Shown here: piece by piece, positions 1 to 5,489 of the stretch | How the letters are laid out: each line of letters starts with the position of its first letter | How positions within the stretch are numbered: the first letter of the stretch is position 1 | Assembly: GCA_031282235.1 (NCBI GenBank) | Contig: JAITED010000206.1 | Span: forward strand, 1-7,527 | Reading direction: 5' to 3' | Length of the DNA stretch: 7,527 nucleotides | From: Propionibacteriaceae bacterium | Lineage (GTDB): Bacteria; Actinomycetota; Actinomycetes; Propionibacteriales; Propionibacteriaceae | Notes under the pieces: generated by a model | What the model saw: the letters and a program-made list of their open reading frames with translations, nothing else | Told to the model about the DNA's origin: nothing | Databases searched by the model: none | Made by a program: the position numbers and the translations under genes

Positions 1-1
1 G

Positions 2-427
2 GCATTCTCGGCTGAAGGTATCTACCGCATAAACATGACTCAACGCGTGACCCTGCCAAACGGGCAAACCTCCTCCGATACGGAAGTTTTAGTGATCGTC
101 GTCGGTGACGTGAACCCAGCCACTGCTGTGACTAGCGGCTCAGGTTGCGGAATACTCTCGGATACGCAACTCAACGCAGGCAACGCTGCTGCGGTGTTGA
201 AAGCAGCACAACAAGTAGGCGCTGTCATAGCAGTGATACCCGCAGCACCAAACCCGGGTTCTAACACCACAACCACCCCTACCCCCACATTCACCCCGGA
301 AACACCCACACCAACACAAGACAATCCGGTGCCGTTACTGCTATCAATACTCGGGTTACTACTCGGTATCGGAGCCGCCGGAGCAGGTCTACTATGGCGA
401 CACAACCACCGCCGTGGGGCCGCCTAA
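2..427 (+). CDS. C-terminal part of a membrane-tethered anchored-repeat (choice-of-anchor M) surface protein, 5' end outside window
   Basis: The frame is open from base 2, so this is the last 141 residues of a longer protein; the ATG at 35 is internal. Residues 1-35 of the fragment (AFSAEGIYRI... to VIVVG) match the end of the repeat domain seen at VFTQPGVYLVEL...FAVG in the protein at 2050-3081. After a stretch of about 40 residues with one Cys comes a Thr/Pro-rich linker (nt about 255-330), then a hydrophobic segment starting PLLLSILGLLLG and a basic tail RHNHRRGAA. This is a wall-spanning stalk plus membrane anchor, facing outward. I see no LPXTG sortase motif. The position just upstream of the substrate-binding protein fits the transporter-associated repeat protein family (TIGR03773 type), whose members usually carry two or more copies of the domain and are thought to be ligand receptors. 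The stop overlaps the next start as TAATG. Copy number and signal peptide lie outside the window. Confidence 0.85.
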   Translation, partial: AFSAEGIYRINMTQRVTLPNGQTSSDTEVLVIVVGDVNPATAVTSGSGCGILSDTQLNAGNAAAVLKAAQQVGAVIAVIPAAPNPGSNTTTTPTPTFTPETPTPTQDNPVPLLLSILGLLLGIGAAGAGLLWRHNHRRGAA

Positions 428-2022
428 TGGCCACACCAAACCACAAAAAAGTTAAGTGCCTAGCTGCAGTGGCCTTGCCTTTTTGCGGTTTGCTGCTGCT
501 CGTCGGCTGTGCGAACAAACCGGCATTTGCGGCAAACCCGGAGCGGCTACAGGTCATCACCACCACCGGAATCATTCGGGACTTGGCGCAACATGTTGGT
601 GGAGAGTTAGTCGATGTTATCTCCCTAGTGCCAGATAACGGCGACCCGCACTCCTACCAGCCCACGCTGCGGGATGCGCGCAACGTGGTTTACGCAGATG
701 TTGCTTTCTCGAATTATGCGATGCTTGAAGAACAGTCTGTGATTAAGACTCTGGACGCAAACTTGCCAGACGATGCCATCAGCGTCTCATTGGCTGAGGA
801 AGCCATCAAATACGCCGCTGAGATCATCCCCCTGGTTGAGAATGTGAACTTGGATACGGTGTGGTTAGGCTTAAGGGCACAAGGAGCCGGTGAGAGCTAC
901 GGCGCGACACGCACTTCAGAGGTGTTGTTATCGGCCATCGCCGCAACCGGCCCTGGTGACATTTATGCCTATCTGACTGGGTCGTTTGGGAACACCGAAA
1001 TATATTTCGACTCCTCAAATGGTTTTGAGGCAGCCAACGGCTACCGGGATGACAGTATGAGTTTGCCCGCTGATGCACACACCCACCTATCATGGGTGTT
1101 CACCCGTTCTGGTGTTTACACCATCACGTTGCAGGCAAAGCTCAAAGTCAGCGACACCTCAAAACCGCTCGATTTGGGGCAGGCGACGTACACTTTCGCC
1201 GTCGGAGTGCAACCGGCACAGGCTGCTGCCGAAGTGGGCATCGTTGACCCGGTGATTCTCGACCAAGGCCACGCCGACCTCACCGCAAACCTTGACACCG
1301 GGCAACTGGAGGTACGCTTTGACCCCGCTGGAGGTGGGGAGCATTCGCAACGCGCCTACGCCGCTAATCAAGTGATTATTGAAGTGCCGACGAAGGCGAT
1401 GGCTGAAATACCTGCTGGTGAACAGTTCCGTTTTCTCGGCCGTCCTGGGGAGCAGGTTTATCAACTCGCGCAGGCGGTGTTGGGCAAACACGTACATGGT
1501 GAGATTGACCCGCACCTGTGGCAAAACGTGCGTAACGCCATCGCCTACGTGCAGTTAATCCGTGACACCCTAATCGGAGCCGACCCGGAACACGCCGCTG
1601 CATACGTGACGAATACGAATACGTATCTTAAAGAGTTGGAAGCCACTGACGATTACGTGAGGAACACCATTGCGCAGATACCAGCCCAGAATCGCTACCT
1701 GATAACCACACATGATGCTTTCGGTTATCTAGCTAACGCCTACGGTCTCAACGTCGCGGGTTTCGTAACCCCAAACCCCGCCACCGAACCCTCCCTTTCT
1801 GAGCGCCGCAAACTGAGCGAAACCATCCGCTCCCTTAACGTGCCAGCAGTATTCTTGGAACCAAATCTCGTAGCCAGAGCGTCAACCCTCGTTCAAGTCG
1901 CCAATGAGCAAGGTGTAAAAGTCTGCCCCATCTACGGTGACACCTTCTCTGACACCGTAACCAGCTACACCCAAATGATGCGCTTCAACGCCGACAGCCT
2001 ACGCGACTGCCTCACCCCTTAA
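427..2022 (+). CDS. Anchored-repeat ABC transporter substrate-binding lipoprotein (ZnuA/TroA fold with large domain insert)
   Basis: Metal-family solute-binding protein of 531 residues, far longer than the roughly 300 usual for the family. The ATG at 394 is in frame, but the ATG at 427 is preferred: it overlaps the upstream stop (TAATG) and gives a clean lipoprotein signal with lipobox LVGC (Cys28). Lobe 1 is about residues 40-135, with GDPHSYQP. Lobe 2 resumes near 350, with GEIDPHLW, TTHDAFGYLA, VFLEPN and FSDT. By comparison with PsaA, TroA and ZnuA the likely metal ligands are His75, His363, His429 and Asp509. This three-His-plus-Asp set resembles the zinc type more than the His-His-Glu-Asp manganese type. 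Residues about 138-352 are an insert made of two pieces of the domain also found in both neighbouring surface proteins. This matches the anchored-repeat substrate-binding family (TIGR03772 type). The protein should sit lipid-anchored on the outer face of the membrane and feed the permease at 3827-4675. Zinc is an inference; the true ligand is unknown. Confidence 0.9.
   Translation: MATPNHKKVKCLAAVALPFCGLLLLVGCANKPAFAANPERLQVITTTGIIRDLAQHVGGELVDVISLVPDNGDPHSYQPTLRDARNVVYADVAFSNYAMLEEQSVIKTLDANLPDDAISVSLAEEAIKYAAEIIPLVENVNLDTVWLGLRAQGAGESYGATRTSEVLLSAIAATGPGDIYAYLTGSFGNTEIYFDSSNGFEAANGYRDDSMSLPADAHTHLSWVFTRSGVYTITLQAKLKVSDTSKPLDLGQATYTFAVGVQPAQAAAEVGIVDPVILDQGHADLTANLDTGQLEVRFDPAGGGEHSQRAYAANQVIIEVPTKAMAEIPAGEQFRFLGRPGEQVYQLAQAVLGKHVHGEIDPHLWQNVRNAIAYVQLIRDTLIGADPEHAAAYVTNTNTYLKELEATDDYVRNTIAQIPAQNRYLITTHDAFGYLANAYGLNVAGFVTPNPATEPSLSERRKLSETIRSLNVPAVFLEPNLVARASTLVQVANEQGVKVCPIYGDTFSDTVTSYTQMMRFNADSLRDCLTP
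838..1206 (+). other. Domain insert, piece 1: C-terminal-half-like copy of the anchored-repeat domain
   Basis: Encodes residues about 138-260 of the substrate-binding protein. Landmarks shared with the protein at 2050-3081 are VWLGL/VWLGW, GPGDIYAYL/GPGVMTTYL, GSFG, AHTHLSWVF/THTHANWVF, SGVY/PGVY and a closing FAVG. The HTH triplet followed by WVF is the hallmark of this domain (TIGR03769 / choice-of-anchor M type). It lies between the two lobes of the metal-binding fold. Confidence 0.85.
1243..1482 (+). other. Domain insert, piece 2: N-terminal-half-like copy of the same domain
   Basis: Encodes residues about 273-352 of the substrate-binding protein. It aligns by eye with residues about 53-134 of the protein at 2050-3081: VILDQGHADL with RVLENGHIDM, LEVRFDP with WRFLIHDD, then IPAGEQFRFLGRPGEQVYQL with VPDDPAYSFLGAAAGSEVYV. 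In that protein this half comes first; here it follows the C-terminal-like half, so the order is reversed. Confidence 0.65.
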
Positions 2023-2037
2023 CCCCCGATTACTTTT

Positions 2038-2043
2038 AGGAGA
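2038..2043 (+). promoter_or_regulatory. Shine-Dalgarno site for the surface protein at 2050
   Basis: AGGAGA lies 6 bases upstream of the ATG at 2050, in the only real gap (27 bases) within the plus-strand operon. It supports that start and suggests this gene is translated independently, unlike the overlapping genes around it. Confidence 0.8.
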
Positions 2044-2049
2044 ACCTTT

Positions 2050-3081
2050 ATGTCGATACCTGCGTTTGCAACATCGAAGCGTTGCTTTTTATCAGCGCTG
2101 GTTTTGGTAGGGATGCTTACCGGGTCTACTACGGCGTTTGCGGATGAAGGGGGCGACGACCCTTTGAATCAGACGTTGGGTGAGCTTGCAATTGTGCATG
2201 GGCAGCGGGTGTTGGAGAACGGGCACATTGATATGGGGCCTAAGTATGAGGACGATGGCACTTGGCGGTTCCTTATCCATGATGATGTCGCTAAAGCGGA
2301 TGCTAATGCGACCAGTGTGTGGCGTTATCCAGCGGAGACGGTGTTTCAGGTGGTTGACGCTGCTCGGCTCAGCGTTCCCGATGACCCCGCTTATAGTTTT
2401 TTGGGCGCGGCTGCCGGTAGTGAGGTTTATGTTGTGCCGCAAACCCAGCATCCGCAGGTTGTTTGGTTGGGGTGGAACACTCAAGACCCAGAGGTGATGG
2501 CAACGATTCAGCGCGGCATCACGCTTTCGCTCAGCGCGGTGCAGGGGCCGGGCGTGATGACAACCTATCTACAATCTGGGTCTTTTGGTGAACCGCAACT
2601 ACTGTGGGATTCACGTAAAAGCGACGCGCAGCCTATCTGGGTTGATGTGAACACCCACACCCACGCCAACTGGGTTTTCACCCAACCCGGTGTCTATCTG
2701 GTGGAACTCATCGCCGAAGCTGACCTTATCGACGGCTCCCATGTGAGCGACACGCAACAGATACGGTTCGCCGTCGGCAGCGCCACCGCGCCAGAAGCGG
2801 CGTTCAATGCGACTTGGGATACTGCCGATAACACAACTGACTCGAACACCAATGACCCCGCAATAGAAGCGCCAGATACGCAGGCAACGGATGAGAGCGC
2901 AAAATCGACAAGCAACCCGCTGGTGACGCTGCTTATTGTTTTAATCGGGTTGGTTGCGCTCGCTCTAGTGATTGGAATCACGGTTGTTGTTATCCGCAGC
3001 AACCGCGCCAAACAACGTATTTTTGCTAGTCAACAAACGGTTGAAAACGCGGGGTTGCCGCCGGAAGGCGACCAAGTATGA
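2050..3081 (+). CDS. Choice-of-anchor M domain surface protein, transporter-associated, membrane-tethered
   Basis: A 343-residue secreted protein. The N-terminus has basic residues, a hydrophobic core (FLSALVLVGMLTG) and a likely signal peptidase site after AFA (about residue 31). Residues about 47-243 form one full copy of the anchored-repeat domain: VLENGHIDMG, VWRYPAETVF, VPDDPAYSFLG, VVWLGWNTQDPEV, GSFGEP, NTHTHANWVFTQPGVY, RFAVG. An Asp/Asn/Thr-rich low-complexity stalk (about 250-288) leads to one membrane helix (about 290-315), then a basic stop-transfer (RSNRAKQR) and a cytoplasmic tail of about 25 residues. There is no LPXTG. The gene sits between the substrate-binding protein and the ATPase, and its stop overlaps the ATPase start (ATGA), so it is very likely part of the transport machine, perhaps a ligand receptor or donor. 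No enzymatic motif is seen and the ligand is unknown. Third-position base use changes strongly along the gene (see findings). Confidence 0.88.
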   Translation: MSIPAFATSKRCFLSALVLVGMLTGSTTAFADEGGDDPLNQTLGELAIVHGQRVLENGHIDMGPKYEDDGTWRFLIHDDVAKADANATSVWRYPAETVFQVVDAARLSVPDDPAYSFLGAAAGSEVYVVPQTQHPQVVWLGWNTQDPEVMATIQRGITLSLSAVQGPGVMTTYLQSGSFGEPQLLWDSRKSDAQPIWVDVNTHTHANWVFTQPGVYLVELIAEADLIDGSHVSDTQQIRFAVGSATAPEAAFNATWDTADNTTDSNTNDPAIEAPDTQATDESAKSTSNPLVTLLIVLIGLVALALVIGITVVVIRSNRAKQRIFASQQTVENAGLPPEGDQV

Positions 3082-3830
3082 CAGCGATGCTTGAAATTGA
3101 AGATATTGCCGTAGAGCTTGGCGGGCGGCGCGTTTTACATGATGTAAATCTCAACGTGTCCAAAGGTGAACTGGTGGCGCTTATCGGGCCGAACGGTGCC
3201 GGAAAAACCACCCTACTGCGCACAATTCTTGGGCTACAACGCGCTGCCGCCGGGCGGGTGCGGGTCACTGAAGATGCTGCCAAACCTGGGAAAACTGCCA
3301 TCGGTTACGTGCCGCAACGCCACGAGTTCGCCTGGGACTTCCCCATATCTGTAGCAAATGCTGTAGTCACAGGTCTTTCCGGTCAACTTGGGTTGTTTAG
3401 ACGCCCCGGAGTCGCAGCTTGGGAAGCTACCGCAGAAGCGTTGGACAGAGTGCAGTTAAGAGACCTCGCCGATAGGCCGATTGGGCAACTTTCCGGTGGG
3501 CAACGCCAACGAGTGCTCGTTGCCCGCGCGCTGGTGCTGCGCCCCACCGTGCTGCTGCTTGACGAACCGTACACCGGACTCGACATGCCCACTGCGGAAC
3601 TGCTCAGCACCCTATTTTCTAACCTCGCCCATGAGGGACGAGCCGTGTTGATGACCACCCATGACCTGTTGGGTGCCCTCACCGACGCTGACCGGCTGGC
3701 GCTGCTAAACCGTAGCATCGTCGCCGTTGGTACTCCCGCTCAACTGGTGACCGAGCCGGAATCATGGATGAAAACTTTCGGAGTCAGCTCAGATTCGGCG
3801 CTACTAAAAATGTTGCAGGTGATGGTATGA
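3078..3830 (+). CDS. Anchored-repeat ABC transporter ATP-binding subunit (metal/ZnuC-like)
   Basis: Cytoplasmic ATPase of 250 residues, normal for the metal-uptake branch of ABC transporters (ZnuC, MntB/PsaB type); it powers the permease encoded next. All nucleotide-binding motifs are intact: Walker A GPNGAGKTT (37-45), Q-loop Gln80 in YVPQR, signature LSGGQ (138-142), Walker B VLLLDEP (158-164), D-loop GLD (167-169) and switch His195 in MTTHD. The start at 3078 shares ATGA with the stop of the surface protein, and GGAAGG at 3063-3068 is a fitting ribosome site; an in-frame ATG at 3087 is less likely. The last bases overlap the permease start, again ATGA. Context assigns it to the anchored-repeat system (TIGR03771 type) rather than a free-standing zinc transporter. 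Confidence 0.95.
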   Translation: MTAMLEIEDIAVELGGRRVLHDVNLNVSKGELVALIGPNGAGKTTLLRTILGLQRAAAGRVRVTEDAAKPGKTAIGYVPQRHEFAWDFPISVANAVVTGLSGQLGLFRRPGVAAWEATAEALDRVQLRDLADRPIGQLSGGQRQRVLVARALVLRPTVLLLDEPYTGLDMPTAELLSTLFSNLAHEGRAVLMTTHDLLGALTDADRLALLNRSIVAVGTPAQLVTEPESWMKTFGVSSDSALLKMLQVMV

Positions 3831-4675
3831 ACCCTATCGACTTCTTTATGGACTTGTTTAACCCCGATTTGGCTTTTCTGCCAAAGGCGCTAGTGGTGGC
3901 GGTTATGTCATCCGTGGTGTGCGGCGTTATTGGTAGTTACGTCGTGCTGCGCGGGATGGCGTTTATCGGTGATGCCGTGGCGCACGCGGTGTTTCCCGGG
4001 CTGGCCATCGCGTTCGTCATCTCCGGGAATCTAGTGTTGGGCGGCACTATCGCCGGCATTTTAACTGCGGTTTTGGTTGCCATATTTTCCCAGAACCGGC
4101 GAGTAAAAGAGGACTCAATCATTGGGATATTCTTTGTCGCTGCGTTCGCGCTAGGCATCGTCATCATCTCTCAAGCCCCCGGTTACGCCGGGAGTTTGCA
4201 ACAGTTCCTGTTCGGTTCCATAACGGGCATTCCTGATAGCGACCTCTATATCGTCTGCGGCACCACGGCTTTTGTGCTGTTGGTTGTGCTGCTGTTAAAC
4301 AAGGAGTTCATCACTGTTTCGCTCGACCGTGAGTCTGCGCGTGCCTTGGGGCTAAACGTATTCTGGCTCGATATCGTGCTATATGTGCTAGTCACATTGG
4401 CAGTGGTGATAAGCGTGCAGATTATCGGCAACGTCCTTGTGCTGGCGCTGCTCATCATCCCGGCAGCCACAGCCCGGCTGCTCAGCAACAACCTCGCCGT
4501 CATGATGTTTTTGGCTCCACTCATCGGCGGGTTAGCTGCCATCGTCGGATTGTATATCTCATGGTCGTGGGATTTTCCTACCGGCGGCACCATAGTTTTA
4601 GTACTCAGCGCCACTTTCCTGGTGGTCTGGTTGTTTTCATACCGTCACTCTGATCGGAGGATCAATGTCGATTGA
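3827..4675 (+). CDS. Anchored-repeat ABC transporter permease, ABC-3 family
   Basis: Integral membrane permease of 282 residues, of the ZnuB/MntC-type ABC-3 family (Pfam PF00950). The sequence is almost all hydrophobic helices, with family landmarks GSYVVLRGMAFIGDAVAHAV (36-55), FLFGSITGI (128-135), the LDRESARALGLNV loop (166-178) that probably contacts the ATPase, and IIGNVLVLALLIIPAATARL (199-218). It would form the translocation channel receiving ligand from the lipoprotein. The start chosen is the ATG at 3827, which overlaps the ATPase stop (ATGA) and has AGG/GATGG just upstream (3817-3825). A start at 3764 in the same frame would overlap the ATPase by 67 bases and add a non-family polar N-terminus. 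The 3' end overlaps the next gene by 11 bases. The transporter trio is complete and apparently functional. Confidence 0.94.
   Translation: MNPIDFFMDLFNPDLAFLPKALVVAVMSSVVCGVIGSYVVLRGMAFIGDAVAHAVFPGLAIAFVISGNLVLGGTIAGILTAVLVAIFSQNRRVKEDSIIGIFFVAAFALGIVIISQAPGYAGSLQQFLFGSITGIPDSDLYIVCGTTAFVLLVVLLLNKEFITVSLDRESARALGLNVFWLDIVLYVLVTLAVVISVQIIGNVLVLALLIIPAATARLLSNNLAVMMFLAPLIGGLAAIVGLYISWSWDFPTGGTIVLVLSATFLVVWLFSYRHSDRRINVD
4656..4660 (+). promoter_or_regulatory. Shine-Dalgarno site for the lytic transglycosylase, inside the permease gene
   Basis: GGAGG lies within the last codons of the permease, 4 bases before the ATG at 4665. The spacing is short but usable, and it supports co-expression of the wall enzyme with the transporter. 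Confidence 0.7.
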
Positions 4676-5459
4676 CACAGTAACTACATCCACTACGACG
4701 AATCGTTGGCTGTGGCCAACCATCACCGTCGTGTTGGCATTTTTAAGCGTGGGGACGCTGGTCGCAGCATTCGTCCTCAACCTCGGCGCCGAACCCGCAG
4801 ATGCAAACCCGCCGCTGCCATCCCAAAGCGCCACGGTGACACCTGCCACTCCGACTCCGAGCGCAACCACCCCCACCCCAACGCAAAATGTTCCCATAGC
4901 TGAACTCGCTGACCCCGCTTGGGTGAAACGTATCGCCGCTGCGGGGGACATCCCCGAGCGCGCCATGTCCGCATACGCGGGAGCCGCGATAGAACTATCC
5001 CGTATAAAACCTAACTGCGGCATCGGCTGGAACACCCTAGCTGCGATTGGGTTTGTGGAGACCGAACACGGCAGCCTCAACGGCGCTACCCTCAACCCCG
5101 ACGGCACGGTCACGCCCCCCATCATCGGAATCCCCTTGAACGGCAACGGCGCTGACCCCGTACCCGACACCGACGACGGCCAGCTTGACGGCGACCCCAC
5201 TTGGGATCACGCAGTGGGCCCGATGCAGTTCATCCCCTCCACTTGGGAGAAAACCGCCCAAGACGGCAACCGCGACGGCAAGAAAGACATAAACCAGATT
5301 GATGACGCAGTTCTCGCCGCCGCAATACACCTATGCGAAGTCGGCGGCAACCTCACCTACTCCGAAAACTGGATAGCAGCAATCAGCGCCTACAACCCAT
5401 CCGCAACGTACAACAACCGCGTCTCCGACGCCGCAACCTACTACGCCACCCTGACCTAA
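4665..5459 (+). CDS. Secreted lytic transglycosylase (MltB/SLT_2-like), N-terminally membrane-anchored
   Basis: 264 residues. A hydrophobic segment (about 15-40) acts as an uncleaved anchor or signal, followed by a Pro/Thr/Ser linker (about 48-76) that would span the wall, then the catalytic domain (about 80-260). The enzyme should cut glycan strands of peptidoglycan, forming 1,6-anhydro ends. The catalytic acid is probably Glu132 in GFVETEHG, matching the GVET motif of MltB. Other family marks are WNTLAAI (122-128), VGPMQFIPSTW (184-194), NQIDDAVLAAAIHLC (210-224) and AISAYNPS (239-246). The only two cysteines, 118 and 224, probably form a disulfide. DGNRDGKKD (200-208) looks like an EF-hand-type calcium loop, as in the MltB/Slt35 group. 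It is translationally linked to the permease (11-base overlap), so it is probably made with the transporter. Goldfish-lysozyme-type relatives have similar motifs, so the exact subfamily is less sure than the fold. Confidence 0.9.
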   Translation: MSIDTVTTSTTTNRWLWPTITVVLAFLSVGTLVAAFVLNLGAEPADANPPLPSQSATVTPATPTPSATTPTPTQNVPIAELADPAWVKRIAAAGDIPERAMSAYAGAAIELSRIKPNCGIGWNTLAAIGFVETEHGSLNGATLNPDGTVTPPIIGIPLNGNGADPVPDTDDGQLDGDPTWDHAVGPMQFIPSTWEKTAQDGNRDGKKDINQIDDAVLAAAIHLCEVGGNLTYSENWIAAISAYNPSATYNNRVSDAATYYATLT

Positions 5460-5489
5460 CCGTTGCTCAAAGGGGGCTACAACAGCAAA

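Noticed and set aside
35..37. ATG at 35 as the start of a small protein
   Set aside because: The frame is open upstream to the window edge and the upstream residues match the repeat domain, so this ATG is internal.
394..426. Upstream ATG at 394 as start of the substrate-binding protein
   Set aside because: It adds 11 residues (MATQPPPWGRL) before an otherwise normal lipoprotein signal and overlaps the previous gene by 34 bases; the TAATG start at 427 is better.
1605..1627. Short tandem repeat (ACGAATACGAATACG)
   Set aside because: It encodes Thr-Asn-Thr-Asn-Thr within the lipoprotein, only about two units, with no sign of wider repeat structure.
4637..5200. Long antisense open frame (187 codons) opposite the transglycosylase gene
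   Set aside because: It mirrors the codon pattern of the real gene, gives Val/Gly/Ser-rich low-complexity sequence with no recognisable domain, and lies across a well-supported gene.
5463..5488. Possible terminator hairpin between the convergent operons
   Set aside because: Only a 5-base stem with a 16-base loop and no T-run on either strand.
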